This document shows positions 17,661 to 25,610 of a stretch of DNA of 56,392 nt, in pieces (the stretch's first letter is position 1; the number at the start of each line of letters is the position of its first letter). This stretch comes from Vibrio mediterranei (GTDB taxonomy: Bacteria > Pseudomonadota > Gammaproteobacteria > Enterobacterales > Vibrionaceae). The translations under genes were made by a program, and so were the position numbers. The stretch spans positions 1 to 56,392 of the forward strand of contig NZ_FLLQ01000014.1 of the NCBI RefSeq assembly GCF_900088415.1. Direction: 5' to 3'. Below the pieces are notes generated by a model that had not been told where the DNA came from, searched no databases, and was given only the letters and a program-made list of their open reading frames with translations.

Positions 17661-18194
17661 TCAAGACTGCATTGCTTCACTCAGGCGGTTCAAACGACCA
17701 CGTGCTGAGTTGTCAATTACAAGATCTCCGGCTCGAATAATAACCCCACCAAGTAGGGTCTCATCTACACTGCAATTCAGCTTAACTTTGCGTTCTAGAC
17801 GCTTCTCAAGTTTGTCGCTGATCGCTGCAAGTTGCTCGTCGTTTAGAGCTGACGCTGAAATCACTTCAACATCAATTTGTTTTTCTAGCTCTTTTTTGAA
17901 AGCTACAAACTCTTCTAACACATACGGCAAGGCTGCTAGTCGACCATTTTCAGCCATAACTTTAATCAAGTTTTGACCGAATTCATCAAACTGTTCACCA
18001 CCAACGGCAATGAAGATATCAGCGACTTTTTTCGCCGTTACAGAACCTGATAACAGGTCTGCAATCTCTTCATTCTTGGTAATTTCAGCGGCAAAAGTTA
18101 ACATTTCAACCCATTGGTCTAATGCTTGCTTTTCTACCGCAAAGTCAAATGCTGCTTTAGCATAGGGGCGTGCGATTGTAGTCAATTCAGACAT
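17661..18194 (-). CDS. atpH: F1Fo ATP synthase delta subunit
   Basis: Delta, 177 residues, links the peripheral b2 stalk to the top of F1. The N-terminal helical bundle (I-A-R-P-Y-A-K-A-A-F-D-F-A) and the C-terminal segment with L-L-G-G-V-I-I-R-A-G-D-L-V-I-D are family signatures. It is 13 bases upstream of the atpA start and 14 bases after atpF, within the atp operon. Confidence 0.96.
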   Translation of the reverse strand: MSELTTIARPYAKAAFDFAVEKQALDQWVEMLTFAAEITKNEEIADLLSGSVTAKKVADIFIAVGGEQFDEFGQNLIKVMAENGRLAALPYVLEEFVAFKKELEKQIDVEVISASALNDEQLAAISDKLEKRLERKVKLNCSVDETLLGGVIIRAGDLVIDNSARGRLNRLSEAMQS

Positions 18195-18208
18195 ATGCGC
18201 CCCTCGCC

Positions 18209-18679
18209 TTAAAGTTTCGCAGTAATATTGTCGAGAATATCTTTTTGCGCATCCTTATCGATACTACGCTCAAGAATCTTCTCAGCACCAGCTACAGCCA
18301 GAGTTGCAACTTGTTTGCGCAGCTCATCACGGGCACGGTTACGTTCAGCTTCAATTTCTGCTTCAGCTTGAGCAAGAATCTTTTGGCGTTCTGCCAAAGC
18401 TTCTTCACGAGCTTCATCAACAATTTGTGCTTTACGCTTGTTTGCCTGTTCAATGACCTCTGTTGCAGTGCGCTTCGCTTCCTTCATTTGGTCAGAAGCG
18501 TTGGCTTGTGCTAGATCCAAGTCTTTAGCAGCGCGCTCAGCGGCTACTAGACCGTCAGCAATTTTTTTCTGACGTTCTTCAATCGCATTCATGATTGGTG
18601 GCCATACATACTTCATGCAGAACCACACAAATAGTGCGAATGAGATTGCTTGACCTAGCAGAGTTGCGTTCATATTCAC
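18209..18679 (-). CDS. atpF: F1Fo ATP synthase b subunit
   Basis: Subunit b, 156 residues, is the peripheral stalk: one N-terminal membrane helix (A-I-S-F-A-L-F-V-W-F-C-M-K-Y-V-W) and a long charged coiled coil to the C terminus. I use the GTG start at 18679 because GAGGGG lies 8 bases upstream and E. coli atpF also starts with GTG; an ATG two codons later is the alternative. It lies between atpE and atpH. Confidence 0.94.
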   Translation of the reverse strand: MNMNATLLGQAISFALFVWFCMKYVWPPIMNAIEERQKKIADGLVAAERAAKDLDLAQANASDQMKEAKRTATEVIEQANKRKAQIVDEAREEALAERQKILAQAEAEIEAERNRARDELRKQVATLAVAGAEKILERSIDKDAQKDILDNITAKL

Positions 18680-18761
18680 AACAGCTACCCCTCTAATGGT
18701 TCATTGACGAGCTAAAGTTTAATCAGGTGACAAGTCCGAAACTTGTCTGAGAAAAAGCTGA

Positions 18762-19016
18762 TTAACCTAGCTGACCAACGAATGGGTTCGCGAATGTGAA
18801 TAGCAGTGCGATAACAACACCGATCATAGGAACCGCATCAAGTAGACCTGCGATGATGAACATCTTAACTTGAAGCATCGGAGCCATTTCAGGTTGACGA
18901 GCCGCGCCTTCAAGGAATTTACCACCTAGAAGACCAAAACCGATCGCCGTACCAAATGCTGCCATACCGATAATGATACCTACGGCGATTGCAGAAAAGC
19001 TCAGTAAAGTTTCCAT
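18762..19016 (-). CDS. atpE: F1Fo ATP synthase c subunit (proteolipid)
   Basis: The c-ring subunit, 84 residues: two membrane helices joined by the polar loop A-R-Q-P-E. The ion-binding carboxylate is D60 in G-L-L-D-A-V-P-M-I. No Glu plus Gln/Ser sodium-site pattern is visible, so proton coupling is expected. The start at 19016 has GGAG six bases upstream; the longer frame would begin inside that ribosome site. The 82-bp gap to atpF is larger than other gaps in the operon; high c-subunit translation is typical of the family. Confidence 0.95.
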   Translation of the reverse strand: METLLSFSAIAVGIIIGMAAFGTAIGFGLLGGKFLEGAARQPEMAPMLQVKMFIIAGLLDAVPMIGVVIALLFTFANPFVGQLG

Positions 19017-19076
19017 TACTATCTCCAATTTATAGTTGTTGGCTTAAATTTGCCCAAATAAAAAGCGTTAATAAAG

Positions 19077-19883
19077 TTAGTGATCGCTGTCTTCGTGTGC
19101 CATTGATAGATAAACAATCGTTAGCATCATAAACACGAAGGCTTGAATCGTAATAACCAGAATATGGAATATCGCCCATGGTAGTGAGCCCATCCATTGT
19201 AAATACCATGGTAGCATTGCAGCACAAAGAATGAAGACCACCTCACCCGCAAACATGTTACCGAACAGACGCATACCGAGAGACAGTGGCTTTGAAAGCA
19301 AAGACACGACTTCGATCAGCATGTTGAAAGGAATCATGATTGGATTGTTAAATGGGTGTAGCGTCAATTCTTTTGTAAAGCCAACTAGACCTTTTACTTT
19401 GATGCTGTAGTAAATCATCAGAGCAAAAACACCTAGCGCCATAGCCATGGTGATATTGACATCAGCAGAAGGAACCACTTTGAGATAAGGGATGCCCATC
19501 TGCTCTGCAGGGTAAGGTAAGAAGTCAATTGGAACAAGGTCCATGACGTTCATTAAAAATACCCAACAGAAGATAGTTAGTGCTAAAGGCGCGATTAGCG
19601 CGTTGCGTCCATGAAACGTTTCTTTGACGTTGTCGTCAACGAATTCCACGATCATTTCAACAAAACACTGCAGCTTGCCCGGCACACCAGCTGTTGCTTT
19701 CTTAGCTACTGAACGAAACACTCCTAGGAATATCAGACCAGTAAACACAGAAAAAAACAGGCTATCGATATGTACGTTCCAGAAACTCGTCTCCTCCACT
19801 AGACCGAGACTTCCTAAAGAAAGGTTGGTCAAGTGGTGAGTGATATATCCGGCCGATGTTAGCGCTTCACCTGGCGCAGCCAT
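19077..19883 (-). CDS. atpB: F1Fo ATP synthase a subunit
   Basis: Subunit a, 268 residues, forms the two proton half-channels with the c ring in the inner membrane. The essential arginine is R205 in L-S-L-G-M-R-L-F-G-N-M, corresponding to R210 of E. coli. About five to six membrane helices are visible. It lies between atpI (8 bases upstream) and atpE (60 bases downstream). Confidence 0.97.
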   Translation of the reverse strand: MAAPGEALTSAGYITHHLTNLSLGSLGLVEETSFWNVHIDSLFFSVFTGLIFLGVFRSVAKKATAGVPGKLQCFVEMIVEFVDDNVKETFHGRNALIAPLALTIFCWVFLMNVMDLVPIDFLPYPAEQMGIPYLKVVPSADVNITMAMALGVFALMIYYSIKVKGLVGFTKELTLHPFNNPIMIPFNMLIEVVSLLSKPLSLGMRLFGNMFAGEVVFILCAAMLPWYLQWMGSLPWAIFHILVITIQAFVFMMLTIVYLSMAHEDSDH

Positions 19884-19891
19884 AACTCATC

Positions 19892-20281
19892 CTATTTTTT
19901 GTTGTTGACGAATATTACTGGTGCCATAAGGTTAATTAAGACGGCCAGTAAAAAAGTGAGATTCAAGGGAATCACTTCCACCTGAATATACATGTAAGCA
20001 ATCGAGAATAGAGCAACCGTAATGAGGATTTTCAGAGTCACTCCTGCGTAGAAAGACGCGGCAACCTTTTTCGCTGCTCGAGCCCCACTAAACAAAAATG
20101 CACACAATGCAAAAACCGCATTAGCGATAACAAAACTGCCACCACCAATGAGCGCTGAAATTCCCCACTCAGCATTTACAGCTACTGCCATTCCAACAGC
20201 TACCAATGTAACCGCGCTGGCTTGAATCAGTAACAATCGCTTTGCAAGCTCTCGTCCTGGTCTAGCTAGCACAGCTACCAT
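19892..20281 (-). CDS. atpI: ATP synthase protein I
   Basis: AtpI, 129 residues with four predicted membrane helices, assists c-ring assembly and is not part of the mature enzyme. Sequence is weakly conserved across bacteria; the segment G-I-S-A-L-I-G-G-G-S-F-V-I-A-N-A and the position as first gene of the atp operon identify it. The operon promoter lies about 70 bases upstream. Confidence 0.92.
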   Translation of the reverse strand: MVAVLARPGRELAKRLLLIQASAVTLVAVGMAVAVNAEWGISALIGGGSFVIANAVFALCAFLFSGARAAKKVAASFYAGVTLKILITVALFSIAYMYIQVEVIPLNLTFLLAVLINLMAPVIFVNNKK

Positions 20282-20347
20282 GTATTCTTACCTATAGTTT
20301 TTTCCACAATGCACCTAAATTACTACTGTGCTGGGAGATTCGCGAAA

Positions 20348-20375
20348 ATTATACTTTCCGACAAAGTTATTGCAA
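20348..20375 (-). promoter_or_regulatory. atp operon promoter
   Basis: On the minus strand TTGCAA (20375-20370) is followed after 16 bases by a perfect TATAAT (20353-20348), about 66 bases before the atpI start. A sigma-70 promoter by pattern. Confidence 0.72.
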
Positions 20376-20381
20376 TCAAAC

Positions 20382-20398
20382 AGCACCAAAAAGGTGCT
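20382..20398 (-). terminator. weak hairpin after parB
   Basis: AGCACC and GGTGCT form a 6-bp stem around five T residues (minus strand), followed by GTTTG and not by a clean U tract. It may partly end the mnmG-rsmG-parAB transcript just before the atp promoter. Confidence 0.45.
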
Positions 20399-20472
20399 AT
20401 TTCGTTCACAAAACCATAACTTTCGCACAAAATTTCAATTTATAAATAATTGACCTACATCAATTATCTCAT

Positions 20473-21354
20473 TTAGCTCTCAAGCTTGGCAATAAGTTGC
20501 TCCAATTTGTGAGGTTCATCAAGACTTATCGTTACTTTTGCTTTTCCGCTTGCATTTCGTACAAGAGACACTTTTGCACCCAGAATTTCACTTAAACGAT
20601 GTGAAATTTCTTTAGCATCACGGTCTTCTGACTGTTTTTTCTCTGAAGAGTTCGGTTTTAAGCACTTTTTCACTAAATCTTCGGTTTGACGAACCGTCAG
20701 CTGCTTCTTAGCTACGGTGTCTGCAACCTCACATTGAACTTCACCTTCCAATGCTAATAGTGCGCGAGCGTGACCCATATCTATCTGTTTCGCTTCAACT
20801 AGCTTCTTCACAGATGGCTCTAATTGATTCAGACGTAGCAAGTTACTAACCGCAGTACGTGATTTACCAATCACATCGGCCACTTGCTGGTGGGTCAATT
20901 CAAATTCGTCTTGTAGCCTTTCCAGAGCCTGAGCTTCTTCAATGGCGTTTAGGTCTTCACGTTGAATGTTCTCAATCAGCGCCATCGCAACCGCAGCACG
21001 ATCTTGAACGTTCTTCACCAGACAAGGCACCATTTTCAGGCCAGCTTGTCTTGCCGCTCGCCAGCGTCTTTCACCAGCAATAATTTCAAACTGCTCATGA
21101 CCAACACTTCTAACCACAATAGGTTGAATAATACCTTGCGATTGAATGGAAGCTGCGAGCTCTTCGAGTGCTTCAGGAGCCATATCTTTACGCGGCTGGT
21201 AAATACCGGGGCGCAGACTATTGATTGAAAGTTCAGCCAGGTCACCATCGGTAGATAGGCTTTGGCTTTGCGTTGCGACTTGTTGTTTTTCTCTGGCAAT
21301 AGAGCTCGTCGACAAAAGCGCGTCGAGCCCTTTGCCTAAACCACGTTTAGACAT
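20473..21354 (-). CDS. parB: chromosome-partitioning protein ParB (chromosome 1)
   Basis: ParB, 293 residues, binds parS, loads CTP-dependently as a sliding clamp and works with ParA to move the origin region. Motifs: R-P-G-I-Y-Q-P-R-K, then G-E-R-R-W-R-A-A (CTP-binding/ParB box, near 114-121), the helix-turn-helix around V-A-D-V-I-G-K-S-R-T-A-V-S-N-L-L-R-L, and a C-terminal dimerisation region. It follows parA by 23 bases, near oriC as usual. I found no consensus parS in the window. Confidence 0.96.
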   Translation of the reverse strand: MSKRGLGKGLDALLSTSSIAREKQQVATQSQSLSTDGDLAELSINSLRPGIYQPRKDMAPEALEELAASIQSQGIIQPIVVRSVGHEQFEIIAGERRWRAARQAGLKMVPCLVKNVQDRAAVAMALIENIQREDLNAIEEAQALERLQDEFELTHQQVADVIGKSRTAVSNLLRLNQLEPSVKKLVEAKQIDMGHARALLALEGEVQCEVADTVAKKQLTVRQTEDLVKKCLKPNSSEKKQSEDRDAKEISHRLSEILGAKVSLVRNASGKAKVTISLDEPHKLEQLIAKLES

Positions 21355-21377
21355 TGAATCTATTTTCCTTAAGAGCG

Positions 21378-22151
21378 TTAAGCCAATACTTCTTCGCGTC
21401 GTAGCATCTCACCAGCAAGGGCAAGATAAGCTTTGGCACCGGCGGAATACTTGTCGTAGTACATCGCTGGTTTACCGTGACTTGGCGCTTCTGCGAGGCG
21501 TACATTCCTAGGGATAACGGTTCGATAAACCTTGTCTCCGAAGTGTTTTTTCAATTGTTCAGACACTTCATTAGCAAGACGATTTCGAGGGTCGTACATG
21601 GTACGAAGTAGCCCTTCGATCTTCAGGTTTTCATTGACTACCGCTGCCAACTTACTGATGGTATCCATCAATGCCGTCAGTCCCTCTAAGGCAAAGTATT
21701 CACATTGCATTGGCACTAACACAGAGTCAGCAGCAGCCATTGCGTTTATTGTAAGTAGGTTCAAAGAGGGAGGACAATCGATAAAGATGAAATCATAGTT
21801 ATCGCGGATTGGCGCAAGTGCATGTTTTAAGCGCACTTCTCTAGCAAACACTTCCATGAGCTTAATTTCAGCTGCTGTAACGTCTCCATTGGCAGCGATG
21901 AGGTCAAACTGACCAGAAGTGTCCTGACAAACTACCTGTTCAAAAGGAAGCTCATCAACCAGCAAATCGTAAGCAGTTGTTTCAACTTGATACTTATCGA
22001 CGCCACTGGCCATCGTCGCATTTCCCTGCGGATCAAGATCTATCACTAATACCTTACGTTTAGTGGCAGCCATTGATGCCGCTAAATTTACACACGTGGT
22101 AGTTTTACCAACGCCACCTTTTTGGTTCGCAATAGCGACAATTTTTCCCAC
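21378..22151 (-). CDS. parA: chromosome-partitioning ATPase ParA (Soj type)
   Basis: A 257-residue Walker-type ATPase that binds DNA non-specifically when ATP-bound and pulls ParB-parS complexes. The deviant Walker A is K-G-G-V-G-K-T-T at 11-18 (signature lysine K11). Walker B is in F-I-F-I-D-C-P-P-S-L. The short N terminus with no DNA-binding extension marks the chromosomal Soj/ParA type rather than plasmid P1 type. It lies 13 bases after rsmG. Confidence 0.96.
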   Translation of the reverse strand: MGKIVAIANQKGGVGKTTTCVNLAASMAATKRKVLVIDLDPQGNATMASGVDKYQVETTAYDLLVDELPFEQVVCQDTSGQFDLIAANGDVTAAEIKLMEVFAREVRLKHALAPIRDNYDFIFIDCPPSLNLLTINAMAAADSVLVPMQCEYFALEGLTALMDTISKLAAVVNENLKIEGLLRTMYDPRNRLANEVSEQLKKHFGDKVYRTVIPRNVRLAEAPSHGKPAMYYDKYSAGAKAYLALAGEMLRREEVLA

Positions 22152-22164
22152 GACAACTTCTCCA

Positions 22165-22800
22165 TTATCCCTTCTTGGATAAGATTACAAGATGACGGTC
22201 ACCTTCCAACTCAGGAACTTGCAAAGGTTTGATATCGATCACAGAACACCACTCCGGTAGCTCTGAGACTTCCTGTTCATGAAGTTGACCTTTTAATGCA
22301 TAGAAGCGACCACTCTGTGATTTTGGTAAATGTTCACACCAATTCACCATATCGGTCATAGAGGCAAAGGCTCGGCTCAGAACACCATCAAAGCCACCTT
22401 CAGGATCAAACTCTTCGACTCGAGATTGAACCGCAGTCACATTAGACAGTTTAAGCTCGTGAACCACCTGTTTGATAAAACGAATACGCTTACCTAAGCT
22501 ATCAAGCAAAGTGAATGAACGGTTTGGATGCATGATCGCCAAAGGAATCCCTGGTAGTCCCGGTCCCGTTCCAACATCAATAAAACGCTCACCTTCGAGG
22601 TGCTCGCCAACAATGATGCTATCAAGGATATGTTTCACTAACATATCTTCAGGTCGACGCACCGAAGTCAAGTTGTAAGCCTTATTCCATTTATCAAGTA
22701 ATTGGACATAGCCCACAAGTTGTTGCTTTTGAAGTTCAGAGACCTCTAATGAGGTCTCTGATAATAATTGTTCAAGTTTTGCGGTTAAGTTGTTGCTCAC
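22165..22800 (-). CDS. rsmG: 16S rRNA (guanine-527-N7)-methyltransferase
   Basis: RsmG (GidB), 211 residues, methylates G527 of 16S rRNA with SAM; loss gives low-level streptomycin resistance in other bacteria. The SAM site is F-I-D-V-G-T-G-P-G-L-P-G near residues 69-80. Its ATG overlaps the mnmG stop by four bases, so the two are translationally coupled, as in E. coli. Confidence 0.96.
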   Translation of the reverse strand: MSNNLTAKLEQLLSETSLEVSELQKQQLVGYVQLLDKWNKAYNLTSVRRPEDMLVKHILDSIIVGEHLEGERFIDVGTGPGLPGIPLAIMHPNRSFTLLDSLGKRIRFIKQVVHELKLSNVTAVQSRVEEFDPEGGFDGVLSRAFASMTDMVNWCEHLPKSQSGRFYALKGQLHEQEVSELPEWCSVIDIKPLQVPELEGDRHLVILSKKG

Positions 22801-24692
22801 GCGGCTTCACCTTTTTTAAGCATTCCTTGTTTCTTCAAGTAAACCAACAGGATGGAAATCGCTGCGGGTGTAATACCAGAAATACGGGAAGCAATTCCAA
22901 CCGTTTCAGGTTTTGCTTCTGTCAGCTTGGCAACGACCTCGTTAGACAGCCCTTTCACATCGCTGTAATCAAGATCGGCTGGGATCTTGGTGTTTTCATG
23001 GCGAAGCGACTTAGCTATCTCATCTTGTTGGCGCTGAATATAACCTTCATATTTCACCTGGATCTCAACTTGCTCACTGGCTTGTTGATCTTCCATCGCG
23101 GGTGCGAATGCGTCTAATGACGTCAATTGTGAATAGTTCAATTCAGGACGACGTAGTAGATCTTCACCGCTTGCTTCGCGAGAAATAGGGGTCTTCAGTA
23201 GCACATTAAGTGCTTCGATACCTTCAGATTTTGGATTAACCCATGTTTCTTTTAGGCGTTGACGCTCAGTCGCCATGTTATTCAGTTTTTCGTTGAATCG
23301 CGACCAGCGTTTCTCGTCAATTAAACCGAGATTATGCGCATGCTCAGTCAAACGAATATCCGCATTGTCTTCACGCAGCAATAAACGATATTCCGCACGA
23401 GATGTAAACATGCGATACGGCTCTTTGGTACCCATGGTTGATAAATCGTCAATCAGTACACCCATATAAGCCTGATCACGACGTGGGCTCCAGCCTTCTT
23501 TGCCTTGCGAGTAGAGGCTAGCGTTTAGACCTGCCATTAGACCTTGTGCCGCCGCTTCTTCGTAACCGGTGGTGCCATTAATCTGGCCAGCAAAGAACAA
23601 ACCAGAAATAAACTTGGTTTCGTAAGTCTGTTTTAGATCACGAGGGTCAAAGAAATCGTATTCGATAGCATAACCAGGGCGAACAATATGCGCGTTCTCA
23701 AAACCCTTCATTGAACGAACGATTTGTACCTGTACATCAAACGGTAAACTGGTTGAGATACCGTTTGGATACAGCTCATGCGTGGTTAAACCTTCAGGTT
23801 CGATAAAGATCTGATGGCTATTTTTGTCCGCAAAACGCATGACCTTATCTTCAATAGAAGGGCAATAGCGCGGTCCAATACCTTCGATCACGCCGGCATA
23901 CATTGGGCTTCGATCGAGGTTATTGCGAATCACCTCATGCGTGGACTCATTGGTGTGCGTAATGAAACACGGAATCTGCGTTGGATGTTGGTTGCGGTTA
24001 CCCATGAAAGAAAAAACAGGCGTAGGGTTATCACCATGCTGCACTTCTAGTGCAGAAAAGTCGACGCTTCGAGCATCAATACGTGGGGGTGTACCTGTTT
24101 TTAAACGATCCACGCGGAATGGTAACTCTCGCAAACGAGCCGCGAGTGCAATGGATGGTTGATCGCCCATACGACCACCAGAAGAGCTCTCCATACCAAT
24201 ATGGATCTTACCACCTAAGAAAGTACCGACCGTTAATACAACGGATCTCGAATGGAATTTCAATCCCATCTCAGTTACTACACCACGTACTTGATCTTGT
24301 TCCACGATCAAGTCATCCACCGACTGTTGGAATAGTGTTAAGTTTGGTGTGTTTTCTAGGGCGTTACGCACATAAGCCTTGTATAACGCACGATCTGCTT
24401 GAGCGCGTGTGGCACGAACTGCTGGACCCTTTGACGCATTCAGCGTACGAAATTGAATACCTGCATGATCAATGGCCTCTGCCATCAAACCACCCATAGC
24501 ATCCACTTCTTTAACCAAATGTCCTTTACCAATACCACCAATGGCAGGGTTACATGACATTTGACCTAACGTATCAATATTATGAGTTAGCAGTAGTGTC
24601 TTTTGCCCTGTACGAGCAGATGCGAGTGCGGCTTCCGTTCCTGCATGTCCGCCACCAATTACGATGACATCAAATGTTTCGTGATAAAGCAT
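22797..24692 (-). CDS. mnmG: tRNA uridine-34 carboxymethylaminomethyl-modification enzyme, large subunit
   Basis: MnmG (GidA), 631 residues, is the FAD subunit that with MnmE makes the cmnm5U/nm5U modification at the tRNA wobble position. The FAD motif is G-G-G-H-A-G-T-E-A near 13-21; G-G-R-M-G-D-Q-P-S and P-R-Y-C-P-S-I-E-D-K are family signatures. It starts next to oriC and is transcribed away from it, the arrangement known to affect origin opening in E. coli. Its partner mnmE lies on the other side of oriC. Confidence 0.97.
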   Translation of the reverse strand: MLYHETFDVIVIGGGHAGTEAALASARTGQKTLLLTHNIDTLGQMSCNPAIGGIGKGHLVKEVDAMGGLMAEAIDHAGIQFRTLNASKGPAVRATRAQADRALYKAYVRNALENTPNLTLFQQSVDDLIVEQDQVRGVVTEMGLKFHSRSVVLTVGTFLGGKIHIGMESSSGGRMGDQPSIALAARLRELPFRVDRLKTGTPPRIDARSVDFSALEVQHGDNPTPVFSFMGNRNQHPTQIPCFITHTNESTHEVIRNNLDRSPMYAGVIEGIGPRYCPSIEDKVMRFADKNSHQIFIEPEGLTTHELYPNGISTSLPFDVQVQIVRSMKGFENAHIVRPGYAIEYDFFDPRDLKQTYETKFISGLFFAGQINGTTGYEEAAAQGLMAGLNASLYSQGKEGWSPRRDQAYMGVLIDDLSTMGTKEPYRMFTSRAEYRLLLREDNADIRLTEHAHNLGLIDEKRWSRFNEKLNNMATERQRLKETWVNPKSEGIEALNVLLKTPISREASGEDLLRRPELNYSQLTSLDAFAPAMEDQQASEQVEIQVKYEGYIQRQQDEIAKSLRHENTKIPADLDYSDVKGLSNEVVAKLTEAKPETVGIASRISGITPAAISILLVYLKKQGMLKKGEAA

Positions 24693-24784
24693 GAACCGAC
24701 CTCAGTATTCAATCGAGAAATTTAGACAAACCAAAAGGAGCAGTATTCTACCGCTTTTCTTGAAGTGAGAAAACGGTTTTCACA

Positions 24785-25070
24785 TTTTTTGGATCCAAGA
24801 AATAAGTAATATAAAGATAAGATCTATATATATGATCTTTTATTAGATCTATTATTAGGATCCTCGATCTCTGTGGATAAGTCGAAAATGATCAACAAAT
24901 CCATGGATCTTTTCGTGATCGCTTGTTGTGATCTAGTGTTGATCTGGCACTGTATTAGCTGGGATCAAAAAGGCTAGTTATGCACAGGGGAAGGAGACCA
25001 TGAAAGTTGTTCTTTGGATAAATATAGGTTTTTCACCGAAAAGATCATATTTTATCCACAGATTGATTGG
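24785..25070. other. oriC: oriC, replication origin of chromosome 1
   Basis: This non-coding region between mnmG and mioC has the E. coli oriC layout. An AT-rich unwinding region with repeated GATCT units lies at 24812-24870. DnaA boxes follow: R1-like TGTGGATAA 24872-24880, R2-like TTATGCACA 24978-24986, R3-like TTTGGATAA 25013-25021 and R4-like TTATCCACA 25052-25060. Thirteen GATC sites occur between 24792 and 25046, far above chance, for Dam/SeqA control. The flanks 24693-24784 and 25071-25123 show nothing more I can name. It is a DnaA-type chromosome 1 origin, not the RctB-type of vibrio chromosome 2. Confidence 0.95.
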
Positions 25071-25123
25071 TCAGAAATTACTCGTTATGAGTGAATTGAA
25101 GTTGAAGAGTTACTCACAGGCAT

Positions 25124-25146
25124 AAAAAAAGCGGCCAAAGCCGCTT
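25124..25146 (-). terminator. mioC terminator
   Basis: AAGCGGC (25129-25135) pairs with GCCGCTT (25140-25146); the A run 25124-25130 supplies the U tract on the minus strand. It stops mioC transcription before oriC. Confidence 0.85.
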
Positions 25147-25163
25147 ATTATTAGTGTTTGCTT

Positions 25164-25601
25164 CTAGCTAAACTTGCTCATGTGTTCATTGAGCCAAACT
25201 TCCGCAGCGTCTTCAGGTACGGGATCGTTGAGAACATCGATTTGCAGGCAGTCTGTCAGTGGTGTCGCGCCGATGTCTTCAAGTAACTCGTAAGCGTGTT
25301 TACCGGCTGCACAAAACGTATCATAGCTAGAGTCACCTATGCCAACGACAGCGTATTTCACGTTCGACATGCGAGGTGGTGTATCTTTCAGAGCTGCGAT
25401 GAAAGGCTGGATATTATCTGGGTAATCTCCAGCTCCATGCGTTGAGGTGATTAAAAGCCAAATCCCTTCGGCCTCAATGTCACTCAACTCAGGCTGATTG
25501 TGGATTGTGGTTTCTAGCCCTTGTTCTATAAGTAGGTCACTCAAGTGGTCACCGACATATTCCGCACCGCCAAGTGTGCTACCTGTTATGATATGAATCA
25601 T
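25164..25601 (-). CDS. mioC: flavodoxin-like protein MioC
   Basis: MioC, 145 residues, is an FMN flavodoxin; in E. coli it supports biotin synthase activity. The FMN phosphate loop is G-S-T-L-G-G-A-E-Y near 7-15, and S-T-H-G-A-G-D-Y-P-D and V-G-I-G-D-S-S-Y contact the isoalloxazine. It is 9 bases after mnmE in the same direction, so they are probably cotranscribed, and it is read toward oriC with a terminator between. Confidence 0.93.
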   Translation of the reverse strand: MIHIITGSTLGGAEYVGDHLSDLLIEQGLETTIHNQPELSDIEAEGIWLLITSTHGAGDYPDNIQPFIAALKDTPPRMSNVKYAVVGIGDSSYDTFCAAGKHAYELLEDIGATPLTDCLQIDVLNDPVPEDAAEVWLNEHMSKFS

Positions 25602-25610
25602 TAATGTTCC

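Noticed and set aside
20473..22151. parS sites near parAB
   Set aside because: Looked for TGTTNCACGTGAAACA-like palindromes through the window and found only partial CACGTG matches within genes.
24050..24499. 149-codon open frame opposite mnmG
   Set aside because: Antisense shadow of a conserved coding region; composition not protein-like.
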